64,000 nt of DNA, taken from Cryptomeria japonica. Lineage: Eukaryota; Streptophyta; Pinopsida; Cupressales; Cupressaceae. This document shows, piece by piece, positions 21,715 through 34,113 of the stretch (its first letter is position 1; each line of letters begins with the position of its first letter). Under the pieces are notes generated by a model that was given only the letters and a program-made list of their open reading frames with translations, searched no databases and was not told the DNA's origin. The stretch lies in contig NC_081405.1 in assembly GCF_030272615.1 (NCBI RefSeq), positions 650,334,920 to 650,398,919 of the forward strand, written 5' to 3'. A program made the translations under genes and the position numbers.

Positions 21715-23100
21715 TGTTGGCATTTGCATGAAGATTGAATTAATGATATATTATGTTGTCATTGATATCAATTGAACCGGTAATGGTATTTATGATATTG
21801 TTAATATTGTTGTTATTATTGATATTGGCTTGTAATCGGTAGGAAGAGCTTTGTGGAAGATGTTATAAACCGGTATATTAAGTTTTTCAGTTGAACCATT
21901 GTATAAGGTTAAACCCTTTTCTATGCAATATAACTAGTAAACCCTACTAGTTGTTTTTTGTTAAACCCTAACTGATCAAGTTTGTTAGTTTAAGATCTAA
22001 TGATGAGCGGTAATGATGGAGACACATGTGATCATTGTATGAGGATAAGTTCAAATTGTATTGGCGTGTTTGTTTATTTGTTCGATTGTCTAGGGAATGA
22101 GAAAAGTGGATTGCATATAATGCATAGTGCGTGATGAGTTATAAAGTTTGATGAAGCGGTGATCATGGAGTGGTTGGAATTTTCTTGAAGAATGTGAAAG
22201 GATTATTATGATTTCTAACAGTCAAGATTGAACCTACTTGTTTGTAATCTCTATGAGAGAATTAGGTTTTCGTTGTGTTACCGACCTAATTGAATTTTTA
22301 TTTAAGGTTGATAAAGTTGTTTGTAATAGTGTTGGCAAGGTTTGCAGAAACTAGTTGAGTGTGTGACAGCCTAACTGGAGAATGGATCTATAGTTTGTGT
22401 AGAAGCAGATTGAAGCTTAAAAGGATCTGATCAAGAAAATGTAGTTCTATTTAGATAGATCAAAAAAACCTGTTGTTTTATAACAATTACAGCAGAATTT
22501 AAATCCCCTAACCGGGTAATCTCTAACAAGCTTGGTTACTTCTTAAATCCTCTAACAAGGTGGTCCATTAGCTTGGATTCTCAAACCCTCTACCAAGGTT
22601 ACTCCTAATAGGGTATTTTTCTTTTCATCAAGGCATTTTGTAAATTCCTTATTTAGGTGATTCCTAATAGAATCAGTTCTTAACAAGACTTATTGTAAAA
22701 GATTTAATAGGCTTGGCTCCTAACAAGGTGAACTTTAGAAGAGTTCAGATAGCTATCTTGTGAATCTCATCTGACTGTGGTTTTTACCTATTTGGGTTTT
22801 CTACATATAAACATTTGTGTCAAGTGGTGAATGTTTTTATGGTTATGATCTTATTTGTTGATTTGATTGACTAGTTAACTATTCTGATAGGGTGTGATAA
22901 CTGGAAGGATTGAGAGATTGAATATGTTGATATATGATTAAACATTTTGATGTTTACAAGATTGAAGTCGTTTAATGTTAAGTTGTTATAACAATTAACC
23001 GGTTGATGTTGAGTATTGATCTTGATAGTGAAAGTTTACTTTGTGAGTTTGAATTTGAGATTGGGAAGTTTGTATCAGTTTTTCAGTTTACTAATTCACC
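21715..23100 (+). repeat. 3' LTR of Copia-1, left portion
   Basis: It starts TGTTGG after the purine tract and follows the 5' LTR until ATTCACC. There Copia-2 is inserted (target duplication TCACC at 23096-23100). The poly-C tract and last part of the LTR reappear at 47487. Confidence 0.9.
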
Positions 23101-24508
23101 TAATAACTCAATGATGAATGGATAGTACCAAACCGGTACTGAGAGGGGGGGGGAGATGAATCAATACAGACAAAAATACAATCTTAAACTGGTTTGTCAG
23201 CAGACACTATTCTTTGACATACAAACAACAACACTAGTCTTAAATAGAGTGCAACCGGCAAAACCCGGAATAACTGAGACAAGCATAAACTGGTTGACAC
23301 TTATCTTTTCAAACAATCTAATACTTCATTTCCATTTCACCCTAGTGCATGAATAGGTAATCTATCATCAAAAGATATATAAACAGCTAGATCAACATGA
23401 TTTACCTTCAGACACAAATCACTCAAACCATCACAAGAATATCACCACACATGACACACAGATTTTTCACGTTGAAACCCAACTGGGAAAAACCATAGTG
23501 GGGATGAATACCCACAAGCTATTTTGAGCTCTTTAGAAGTCCTCTTTGTTAGGAGCCTTGTACGATTAGAGACTGATACAATAGGTTCTGTTAGGAACCG
23601 ATCCTATTAGGGATCACCCAGTTAAGGGATGGCAAGAATACCCGGTTAAGGGTTGAACCTTGTTAGAGAATTTCAAGAACTCAATGGTTTTGAGTCACCC
23701 TGTCAAAGGATTTATAGTAAGCCAGTTAAAGCTACCCTATTAAGAGATTTCCCAACTATTGAAGTGGTTAGAGATCAACAGGTATACAACGATTTGGTAA
23801 TAGCACTCAATGCCAATGCAGATCCGCTTTAGCTCCTCTTCACCTTCTGCACTTACACTCTGCAGGTATCACTTCTTTCCTTTTGGTCTGGCAAGAATCA
23901 TGTATCTCTTCACTTGGATACACACACACAACTTTTGCCAACAACTTCAGAAATAAACACAACATTGACCTTATAGGAAATAGATAGGTCGGTAGCATAA
24001 ACCCTAAACCATAAACCTGTTAGGTTAAGCAATTCAAACGGTTCAATCCTGACCGTTGAGCATATTGCATTAAATGCAACAGTCTTGAACCGATCTCAAG
24101 ACATTCTCCATCATTCATTTTCCACTATTTTCATGGCGGCTGATAACCCATCATGCATTTTCACTATTTACAGACTTCACGCATTCCCGAGGTAGATAGG
24201 AACAATCTCCTTCATGCAAGATCCTTCACACACACAAGGCTGACGTGGCAACATAGTCTGTTCTTCGTTGCAATGCTAACTCATCACACAAAGTCACTGG
24301 TTGAGTCACACAGGCTTGAGACTCATCAACCAGAAACCCTAAGACTACCAACCGGTAGTCATACAAAGCTTCCATGTGCCAGTTATCACATCAACATGCC
24401 GGTTCACCTTGAACAGACACACTGCTTCACTTTGGCACACATGTCGGTTCACCTTGAACAGACACACCGCTTCACTTTGGCACACATACCGGTTCACAAT
24501 GTTATACC
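23101..24508 (-). repeat. 3' LTR of Copia-2, outer portion
   Basis: It matches 45921 to about 47348. The first bases read TAATAACTCA against TGATAACTCA in the other copy, so the terminal dinucleotide has mutated. A long run of G (about 23146-23155) is the minus-strand view of the poly-C tract. Gypsy-3 interrupts it at 24508. Confidence 0.9.
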
Positions 24509-25377
24509 TGTTGGTAAACAGATTTGTCTTTTCTTATCTATTTAATTTAAAGCACTACGAATCATAGAAGATTAGACAAACTTTTCACCAAACAGTTGGA
24601 AAACCATCTAATTGATTAACCTCTGAATTTAGGTACAGCTCCCCCTAGTAAATATTCATTTGGCTCCAAATTACATATAATCAATAGAATGCTTTTCACC
24701 AGAAAGAACTTAAAGGCAATTGCATACACCAGTCAATACAAGATGAATGCAAGCACTGATCCATACATAAATTTTTATATAAAGCCGACAAACTTCATAT
24801 GAACACTAAAATGAAATGAAAAGGCTTATAAAGATGAACTTAGCCAATAGTTTCCTACACATATAGAAAGTATAACAACCTCTTCTTTGAAATAGATTTA
24901 CATAGAAATCAGACTTCAAAAATCAAACACACAGATTTGAAACTGAAAATAGTTGATAAAAAGATTTCACATTCACAGATGATCATTCACTTTCTTCATA
25001 CACAAAATGTTCTTAGCTAGTCTTAAAGATAGTCTTTTTCAAAAACTTAGTGAACCCATATCAAGTCATTACATCAAATATTTATAGGTCACCAGACCCG
25101 ATAGTTCTTTTAACCAAAGTAAAAATTAACTCATAGGAGTTAACAGAAAACCACCCTAACTGCAACAACCGAAATTTAAACAGAATAACTAGGCTTGCTG
25201 GCAAACAACTGCCAGTAGCGCTAATCATGCAGTCTTCTCTATTTCAGGGCGATCAATTAGTTTAGTGTCCTGAACAAACACCATCACCACCTTCGCCGCG
25301 CTCCACTCTCGGTGCACTTTTGAAAACTCCTGGATTACCGTTACGTGTGGCAAACTGATATGAATAACCCTCTATTT

Positions 25378-28300
25378 CTAGAGCTCCTTCTTTCTCTTCA
25401 CCATTTGCACTTTATCTCTGTGAGAATCCAGATGATCGAGGCAAACGGTGAGCATCGATTCCACCTTAGAGATCCCCGTGAAATCTTCCACAGATAACGA
25501 TTTCTCCATCTTGATTTGTCTGATGTGGCTGCCGAACTGGTTAATCATCTCCATGGTGTCCTCTAGAGTTTCACTGTCTTCTTTAAGTAATTGAACATCC
25601 ACATAGTGTAAGTCCTTCTGCATGGTCACCCTCAAGGCTGTTAATTCACCATGCAGACTGGCTGACTCGCTATAACCATACTCAATAATCTGATTGTGCC
25701 ATTCAATAGTCTTCTTGCAAATGAACATAACATCTTCATTTAGTCCTAACACTTGGTTTTCAGCAAGAAAGTTCATTAGCCCATAACGTTGAATATCCCG
25801 CATCTGCTTTGAAATCACAACCCATTTGGACTTCTCCTTCTACCATGAGATCAAGTCAGATTCTAAGGCTTAGCTGACCTCATTGGCATCCTTAAAAATC
25901 TAGACCAAGTTGGTTATGTAATTGGTTGCCTGGCACATAATTGTGGTGAGCCATTCTGAGAAAACCTCGGCGATCATCTTGTTCCGCTGAACTTCATCCA
26001 AGAATTTTTTATTGCTAGGTGACTTTGGACTAAAAGGACCTGAATGTTGGGATAATGGCAACAGGATATTCCACAAAGCATGGATATACTGAGCCATTTG
26101 TGTTAAACTTTGTTTCAACTCAGCCTTGTCCCTCTCATCCTTCCAGGTACGAGAGATGATTCATTTGGTGGAAGACTCCAAGTACTTAACATCCACGGCT
26201 CTAGTTCCGATTTCCAAATCTATTCATTCAACAACATAATCTACTTTTGAAGCCATAGCAACATCTTTGTTAGGCTCGGGTCTAGCAATGTCAGCAATCC
26301 AATGCTTAGTATTTTCATCAAAGTCAATCATTGCCTCTGTTTTTAACTTTTTAGGCTTTGTAGATCTTTGTAGACATTTACTTACAACGTCCTCCATTGA
26401 TACTGAAATTGAAACTACATTCCTTTTCCTGGTGATGGAATCACATAGCCATTTCGGTGCTAAGGTTAGTTCTTTTGAAGACATGGATGGAAACCCTACT
26501 AAGGATGGTAGCATAGTATGGTCTACATGAGACTGGATTTCGAGTGTTCCTAAGTCCTAAAAAATAGTGTCTATGTCAATTGAATCCTTGTCCACTTCAA
26601 AAATAGGGGATGCCATCTTATTCAGTGTTTCCTCTGGGTCTAAATCCAGAATGAGGTGAGAAACCGGCAGTTTAAAACCCTTCTTAGATCTCGATCTGGT
26701 AACCCGACCAGCAACAAAAAGCTCAACCCCGATGTTAAGTTTCTCTTCTTTAATCCTTTCCTATGCTTTTCATGCATCAGAAATGGGAATGTTAGTCACA
26801 ACAGAAATTTTACTCGCAGTACTCCTCTTCCTACTGTTGCTTCTTGAACTGGTGGCTTGTGCAGGGTGAAAACGGCGGCCCCTAAGCCAATTTTCCATCC
26901 TTCGGATTACACCGAAAGTGCATGTCTGAACACTGTCGCCCATCTTCTTGTTCCAATCTATTTTCAGAAGAGGTTCATCATGAACCCGTTTCATAAACTC
27001 TGAGTCAAGGATGTCTTCATCCTCGAAGGTGACATCTGAGGTATCCATAGGCAACTTCATGTCATGAATTTTCTTTAGAGTTAACTTGGACCAACTCCTT
27101 CTCGATACTTCAAATTCATCCTAGCAACCCTCCCAATAATCCTCCAACTGAGGAACATGCTGATCAGGTACCGCTTTCTTTACATATTGAGAAATGAAAC
27201 CCCTGCTGCCAAAGTTATCCCTTTAAAAAGGACTTCAAATGGAACCTTTTAAATTCAAGTTCAAGGTTCAATGCATCAGAGACTGACTTATAGCTATAAT
27301 GACCTAAATCAATGGGAAAGATTCCACTTGTGTTGGAGTCCTCACCATAATCTTTTGCGACGTAAGCAAGCTATCTAGATACTTCGATCAATATGCAGGT
27401 GTCTGAGACGTACCTAGGAAGTCTAAAGGGTTCACCCTTAAATCCTCCAACTCTTAAATAAGGGAAATGGTTGAACTATATGAAGAAACTGCCATATATG
27501 TTGACAAGCTCAATTGCTTCTGTAGACATTCTTCTAGGCAAATTTCCCTATAACTCAAAGGTCAGCCTTCCAGTGAAAACATCATTCCAACAGAGATAAT
27601 CATCAACATGCCCTTTCAAAGTTAAAATAGGATGATACTCATAAATCCTCATGCTTTGAACCCATTTTACATGTGACAACCCCAACCACTCTCTCACACA
27701 GGCAAGCATGTATAGCAGATAAGATGACATATAAAAATTAGGCATTCCAAGATAATTGCTCAAACCCTCATGTAATCTTTCAGTAATAATAGTTCCCCAG
27801 TCAATGAACTGGCTACTATCCAGAGTGACCTGGATGAAGAAATACATCCAGTCTTCCCAGTAAAAAGAGTGAGAATTACCCTTCACCCTGCTCAGTAGTA
27901 TGACCAAATCTCGGATTGTTCGAATTAAATGTTCATGAGTTAAAGGTCCCGACAGCCTCGAGCCCCCTTTTTGGAATTTTACGAGCCAATTCCGGGCAAT
28001 CACTATTCTATAATATTGCTTCTTCTCTGAGAAGATCCCATAAGATTTACCAATGGTCCAATCTTCATAAGGTTCCCAGTGTGGAATACCCATGGCTGCC
28101 ATTACCGTCTATCTGTCAATAGACAACGAGACTTCACCATCATTTCTCCTTATGCACCTATTTCCCTTGTCGTAATGATTCATGCATTCTAAGACTAACT
28201 CTGGGCAGGAAGCAGCTATGGGGAAGGTGGTGGCTTCTAATAATCTGCTCTGAGCCACAGCTCTCATTATGGGGTTTGTGGTTCAATTCAATACTCTCTC

Positions 28301-28450
28301 CAGAAAGACCTCTAAATCTAGCTGAACCAGTGTTGTGTCACCCAACTCTGGTAAAGAGCTTACAAGGGAAGACGAACTCATCAATTTGGGTAAAATGGGC
28401 CTCCTATTTTGGTTCGTGGTTTTTCCCAAATCAATCCCAGGCGAAGACGA
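25378..28450 (-). pseudogene. LTR-encoded long frame, copy in the left LTR
   Basis: On the minus strand a chain of open segments (27548-28102, 26770-27060, 26224-26514, 25900-26118, 25378-25818) reads as one protein of about 1000 residues broken by a few stops and frame shifts. An N-terminal part has MAAMGIPHWEPYEDWTIGKS and a Trp/Tyr-rich globular segment. A basic middle (RSNSRKRSTASK) could be a nuclear signal. The C-terminus is charged and heptad-like. No known gag, pol or envelope domain is recognised. A distant likeness to plant transposon-associated domains is possible but I cannot show it. The same chain occurs in the other LTR. Confidence 0.65.
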
Positions 28451-28975
28451 AAATTGAAAACAAAAACAAGTAGCTAAAGAACACCCATATCTTTTAAAAC
28501 AAACTACAGCAATTTAGAAAATTGTCGAACATACCTTCCTCTAGTCTTTGTAAACCTCTATCGCTGCCTAATTTTCCCGCTTCGAAAAATCCTTCTCAAA
28601 ATCTTCCCACAAAAATAATAATTCTGATGAGGCAACAACTCAGTTTTTAAAGTGGAGAAAATCTTACCCGTCATTACTAAATCTGCCTTCATTACTCCTT
28701 GTTCATGTGAAGTTACTTTGAAATGATTACGCTGAGGTATGCCTTATCTGTTAAGTCACTTCTCTTCTGACATGGCAGATCTTCACACATACTTGCCATA
28801 AATGGCAGATTTCAAATTATTAGAAAAAAGGAATATTCCTTCCCTTGGCGGTCATCTATCGTGTTATGAAATTTCGCACCGTCACCACGTGAAAAGTCAC
28901 ATGCCTCCCAAGGAACCAATACACAAAAATCATAGCCTTGCGCAATCATCACAAAAAGATATTAACATGATGGAT

Positions 28976-29163
28976 GTTGAACTTGAACCTTGAACCAAAA
29001 AGGTTCAAGTTCAAAGTTCAAAGTTCAAAGAATGCAAAATGTCGACGGGAACTAGCTAAGCTTAAAATTGCATGGGAGAAGAGACGCTCGAAAAAGAACA
29101 CCCGTTGAACTTTGAACCTTGAACCAAAAAGGTTCAAGTTCAAGTTCAAGGTTCAAGTTCAAC
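28976..29163. repeat. two GTTCAA/TTGAAC hairpins near the outer end of the LTR
   Basis: At 28976-29030 and 29104-29163, TTGAACCTTGAACC is followed by AAAAA and GGTTCAAGTTCAA, giving two strong stem-loops about 75 bases apart. Each arm is itself a string of TTGAAC hexamers. In the element's own orientation they lie about 150-330 bases inside U3. Confidence 0.85.
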
Positions 29164-29302
29164 ACAGTGAAACCTAACAAGGACCGAATGACAAGAGCAA
29201 AAATTTAAGCAAAATCTTGACCGATGAACCAGACAATGAACTAGACAAACATAACTTCATACAGGGACACATATAGAATGAAAATTGTATATGGGCCCAA
29301 CA

Positions 29303-29524
29303 GTGGCTCTGCATGGGGACTGGGTGTCAGAAGATAGCAAGCAATGAATCATAGAATCTCTGGTTCGTAGCATAATTGACTAAGGATTGACCTACAACAA
29401 AAATGGACACACCTAAACTAGCATGACAAAAACAAATATGTAAAAACTAATAGGGGATACCTATTTAGAATTGATACAATTTTAAATCCTGCCCATTATA
29501 AGACAGGGGAAGTTCAAAACCATC
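29303..29524. other. Gypsy-3 3' non-coding segment
   Basis: A short stretch between the end of pol and the left LTR. No frame and no convincing polypurine tract on the minus strand. Confidence 0.5.
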
Positions 29525-30646
29525 CTAATAGGCCAGTTTAAATGAATTAGGCCCCTTTACCTCGTGAATCACATAAGGTCCCTTCCACAGTAACTCAAAT
29601 TTGCCATGAGCACCTTTCGGTTCTCTTATTTTATCCCATAATAACACCAGGTCTCCTTTCATGTACTTCCTGAGCCTTGTTCTTTGATCAAAAATCCTTT
29701 TAACTCTCATCTGATGTTCTGTGATCCTGTCAACCAACTTTTCTCTTTCTTCTTCAATTTTGGTTAAATACATGATCCATTTTTCAAGGGAGCTCTAGAA
29801 AAATGCATCTTCTATCACCATCTGTAGTTTTAAAGCTGCTAACTCCAAAGGAAGAGAGAGTTGTGCACCGATACCATATACCGACTCAAAAGGTGACATC
29901 CCTATGGCTCGTTTCGGTGAAGTTCGGTCTACCCATAATGCTTCGTGTAACTTCTTATGCCAATCCCTGAAGTTTTCACTAACCAACTTCCTCATGATGT
30001 TGATCAAGTTTTTGTTACTTGATTCTGCCTGACCATTACCATGCGGATAGTAATCAGAAGCATGTGCCAAAGAAATCCCATGATCATAGCAAAATAAACT
30101 CAACTCAGACGAAGAGAAATTGGATGTATTATCCATAACTATTTTCCAAGGGACTCCAAACCTGATAATAATATTCTCCATAATGAATGCACAAACAATT
30201 TCTGAGGTAGTTTTCTTTACTGGGATCACCTCCACCCACTTAGTGAAATAATCCATCATTATCAGTATGTGAGTGTACCCTGCACTAGAAATGGGTTTCA
30301 AAGGACCAACAAAATCTAGTCCCCACTACTTAAACGGTTCTTCAATTATCATGGGCCTCAAAGGCAAGGTGACCAATTGTGGTTTACCTGTGAACAACTT
30401 GCATTTCTCACACCTTGCCACCGAGGCGTATGCATCCCGGAACATTCCCGGCCAATAGTAACAGTTTCTCAAAATTTTGTACACAGTAACTGTAGAGGAA
30501 AAATTGCCCCCACATGTTTCATTATGAAAAGTTTTCAACAGAGCTTCTTGGTGCGGTTTATCCACACATCGGAGGAATGTGCCATCCAAACCTTTCTTGT
30601 ATAATATGTTATCTGAGATAACATACTTTGTAGCTTTCAACCTCAA
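29525..30646 (-). pseudogene. Gypsy-3 integrase
   Basis: On the minus strand an H2C2 zinc region (HNETCGGNFSST, CYYWPGMF, CEKCKLF) at 30646-30326 leads to the core with catalytic residues in MMDYFTKWVEVIP, VMDNTSNF and GNGQAESSNKN (30301-29795), then a C-terminal part ending LLWKGPYVIHEVKGPNSFKL at about 29528. A TAG near 30325 (family Gln) and a small break at about 29785 are the only interruptions, so this is one of the better-preserved domains. No chromodomain is seen, as expected outside the chromoviruses. Confidence 0.9.
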
Positions 30647-31270
30647 GTTCCTTTTTTCCCTGGGAGAAAGATGATCCGAACAATCTCCATATGTAAGATA
30701 ATACGCTACATTGATGAACCAAGAATCCTAATGATCAACGAACAGAGTTAAAGGTAAACTGTCCCCCTCTTTAGACTCATTTTCTGCCATCAATTTACAG
30801 AGGCCTTGTCCTCTGACCAGTTTAGTGGGCTTGATATCTAAATTGAATTCCTGTATCTTGGAGACCCAAGATGCTCTATTGTTGATTCCCACATCTTGTT
30901 GAGTTAAAACAACCTTTACTACAGAATTGGGAACAAAAACAATTGCATGTGAGTGAAGTATATAATATCTGAACTACTTTACAACTTTTAGCACCGCATA
31001 AGCCTGTTTCTCTATCTGTGATTATTTCAACTCATGTTTCTTCAAGGGAATACTCATAAAGGAAATCTACACCTCTTCATTATCTTCTCCTTTTTGCACC
31101 AAAATCCCGGACATAGTATGTTCAAATGCGTAGCAGTAAATAATAAAGTCCTTATTAAAGTCTAGATTTACCAGGGTAGGTGCATGTGCAATTGCCTTCT
31201 TAATCTCTTTGAAAGCTTTTCTGCCAGCTTCATTCCACTTAAAGGCTACTTTCTCACTCATCATATTCAC
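30647..31270 (-). pseudogene. Gypsy-3 gypsy-type RNase H
   Basis: Minus-strand frame from FKWNEAGRKAFKEIKKAI through YCYAFEHTMSGILVQ (family DASxxA region, first Asp changed to Tyr-like context), then RASWVSKIQEFNLDIKPTK, which is the usual connection to integrase. Several stops are present (about 31065, 31020, 30975, 30730). This is the second RNase H-like domain of the element. The first is at 32461-33159. Confidence 0.75.
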
Positions 31271-32346
31271 AATGTACCTGGTAGTTTAAGGGAAATCAGG
31301 AATAAAACGCCTCAAGAAGTTCACCTGTCCAATGAAAGACCTTACTCCATTTCTATTTGAGGGAAGGCTAAGTTGTTGTATTGCCTTTACCCTCTGTGGA
31401 TCAACCTTTACTCCTTGCAAAATGATATGTCCCAGAAGCTTTCCTTCTATGACACCAAAAATGGATTTTTTAGGGTTTAAGGATACCCCATGCTCTCTAC
31501 ATCTCACAAGAACCTTTCTCAAATCCCGCACATGATGCTTCCTTTTTCTGGAGAATATAGTTAAATCATCTAAATAAACCACAATAATCTTATTCCTCAA
31601 ATGTCCAAAGGAAAGATCCATTGCTCTTTGAAAAGTTTCCCATGTGTTAATCAAACCGAAAGGCATCCTGTTATAGGCAAAGGTACCCTAGGGGGTTATA
31701 AAGGTTGTCTTGTGTTGATATTGCTCTGCGACACTAATCTGATTAAACCCAGAGAAACCGTCTAACATAGACATCATTTTTGACCAGGAAACAGTTTGTA
31801 AAATATGATCCATGGCTGACAGGGGATAATTATCCTTTAGACTTGATTTAAATTCCTAAAATTGACATAGATTCATATTTTACTATTTTTCTTTCAAACA
31901 TGAACTATGTTCACAATCCAGGTAGAATGATGGAGAGGATAAATTATCCAAGCCTTCAGCATCTTATCAACCTCATGAAAAATTGCTTCTGCTACCTTTG
32001 GATTAAAATTCCTTAACTTCTGCTGAAATGGATTAACCCCTGGTTTCAAAGGAATTTGATGTAGGAATTTACCATCTCTAAAGTTCTTCAAATCATCGTA
32101 ACTCCATGCAAAAACATCCTTAAACTCAACCAGTAGATCATTGAACTTCCTTCTTTCTATTTCAGAACAGCATTTTCCCAAATTAACAAATTTAGGATCC
32201 TCATTGGTACCAATATTGATTTGCTCATATTCACTAGAGCTTTGAACCATAGGAGCCTCCTTGTCTCTTTGCTTAACATATCCATCTTTCTTGTCAAAAA
32301 GACATTCAAGAGAAACTAAACCTCTTGGAATTTTGTTTCCTTTCAA
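31271..32346 (-). pseudogene. Gypsy-3 reverse transcriptase
   Basis: Minus strand, starting with the Tat-type leader (IPRGLVSLECLFD, INIGT, NLGKCCSEIERRKF, DVFAWSYDDLK, HQIPLKPGVNPFQQKLR) at 32346-31894. A poorly preserved stretch follows (31667-31893), then the MPFGL motif and the intact YLDD box (VVYLDDLTIF, about 31560-31590) through LLGHII and FIGQVNFLRRFIPDF to 31286. It copies element RNA to DNA. The gap at 31667-31893 carries stops but no obvious insertion. Confidence 0.88.
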
Positions 32347-32460
32347 CTACAACATTCCATCATGTACCCCTTCTATCATATCAGGAGAAAACTCTTCGCA
32401 ACTTGCCTCTGATCCTTCATAAAACAAGGATGTAAAAATATTAGCGCATTGCAGAAAATT

Positions 32461-33159
32461 CTAAATCTGTTTATCATTTTCAAACACCTTCCAAGACTCA
32501 AAATTATCTGGCACACTAGTTCTATACACTAGTTCAACCCTGTAAGTGTCGGTTGTGAATTCTAGATGTGGAACCAGCAAGGCTGCAGATACCGCCAAAG
32601 AATCTGCCCTCGAATTAAATTCCCTAGGAATAGCTTCAATTGAAAAAGCGTCAAAGGCTTCAATCTCATCCCAAACATGGTTCCTATAGTGTCTTAATCT
32701 CTCATTTTTGACCGCGAGCAAGCCCCTTACCTATTTACCAATAAGTTCCGCGTCACCTCTCACCTTCAACATTTTGATCTGCAACCTCCTTGCTTCAGCC
32801 AAACCTAATAACAAGGCCTCATACTCAGCCATATTATTCATGTTTTGGAATTCCAACTTGAAGGAGTAAGGAATGACCTTTCCATGAGGAGGTATCAATA
32901 CAACCCCAGCTCCTGACCCAGAGGTTGAGCAACTCCCATCAAATTCCATAGACCAAAGCTCATTTGACCTCCCTACATTCAGTGACATACTCTCCTCCTG
33001 AGGATCAGTTGTTATCATGTAATTACCAAAGCCACAATCTTGATACAAAATTTGAGCTTTTGGATCATCAGAAGGAAAGACTGTGTACTTAGCCTTTGTT
33101 TCAGGGTGCAAAAGGACTCTTTGCTTTCCGACTGTGATCACCGCTTGAGACCAGTCCAT
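32461..33159 (-). pseudogene. Gypsy-3 archaeal-like RNase H located before RT
   Basis: The minus-strand frame contains MEFDGSCSTSGSGAGVVL, NNMAEYEALLLGL, VRGDAELI and, after a TAG near 32731 (family Gln), FNSRADSLA. These supply the D-E-D-D set of RNase HI, with the spacing of the archaeal-like type found in Tat-lineage plant gypsy elements. In the elements I know best, this second RNase H lies between the gypsy RNase H and integrase. Here it lies between protease and RT. Outside the core, residues 1-65 (up to NVGRSN) form a linker after protease. Confidence 0.85.
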
Positions 33160-34113
33160 CTTAATTTACCCTCCCATGTCTTTACAAAAAGTGTGACTTA
33201 ACAACATACCATTGCTAGCAAGAATGTCAACCACTAGGATTGTCAACTTGATTCTCTTGGCAGGATGTGCTACTAGGGCAACCTGAGCATCTTTAATTTG
33301 TCCTAATAAAGGAACCTACTTGGAGTCCATGGAGTAAGATTTGCCAAAGGTCTTCGTTAGGGTTAAACCTAAAGCTTTTGCTATAGCTGAAGGCATGACA
33401 TTATCAAATGCTCCGGAGTCAATTATGCAATTACTCAACTTATGGCCATTAATATATAAAGACACATAGAAAGGTTCTGGTTTATTTTCAAGGTTGGGTT
33501 CAAGGAGATCATCTTGCAAAGGAGTAGACCTTGATGGGATCTCATGGGTTACTAGAGAAGGACTGACATTAGCATGACGTGAAGAATCAACACTCATTGG
33601 TGTATGGGTTTCACTTGCTAAGGCATGGGCATCATCCCCTTTAACAAATTCAACCAATATATCTAGTTCTCTCAGGTTTAACTTCAAATATTCAGCCAGA
33701 GAAATCTGAACACAAGATGTCTTGCAAAACTCAATGATATCAAAAGGGTTAGTAGAAGAATCAGAACTTGAAGGAGTAACTCCTAGAACCATTTTTGACG
33801 TACCTCCATGACGGGTCAAGATTTCTTTTCCCTTCTCAGAACTGTGTACGGGTGCTGCAGAATCTTGAGATTTTAAATTATGTTGAGTTCTTGTAAGAAT
33901 TGCGTATGAAGAGTCTTCCAAGGATACCAACATGTTTCCTCCCCTCTCTGAGTCAGAAACATATTCCATATAATGAATTTCAGAGTCGCCAGGCATACCT
34001 TGGGAACCTACTTCATCCGCTTCTAAGACTATTTCCCCTTTACTGATCATTTGAGAAAAATGAACCATCTCCGGGCACGAAGATCCATCATGTTCATCAG
34101 TTAAATGAAACAC
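33160..34113 (-). pseudogene. Gypsy-3 protease with gag tail
   Basis: The minus-strand frame 34113-33316 begins with the gag knuckle end and a Ser/Thr-rich linker. It ends in the aspartic protease start YVSLYINGHKLSNCIIDSGAF (active-site DSG, about 33415). A TAG at about 33314 (family Gln) and another break near 33170 interrupt the rest. It would cleave the polyprotein. Confidence 0.82.

Larger units (their letters stand above)
24509..29302 (-). repeat. 3' LTR of Gypsy-3 (left copy, 4794 bp)
   Basis: It matches 35562-40349 end to end with substitutions and small indels. It includes the LTR-encoded frame and two GTTCAA-rich hairpins near its right end. No clear polypyrimidine tract is seen just right of 29302, where the minus-strand polypurine tract should be. 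Confidence 0.92.

Noticed and set aside
24153-24567. Frames with repeated NRHTASLWHT / TCRFTLNRHTASLW peptides
   Set aside because: They arise from a short direct repeat in the Copia-2 LTR, which is repeated in the other LTR at about 47215-47340.
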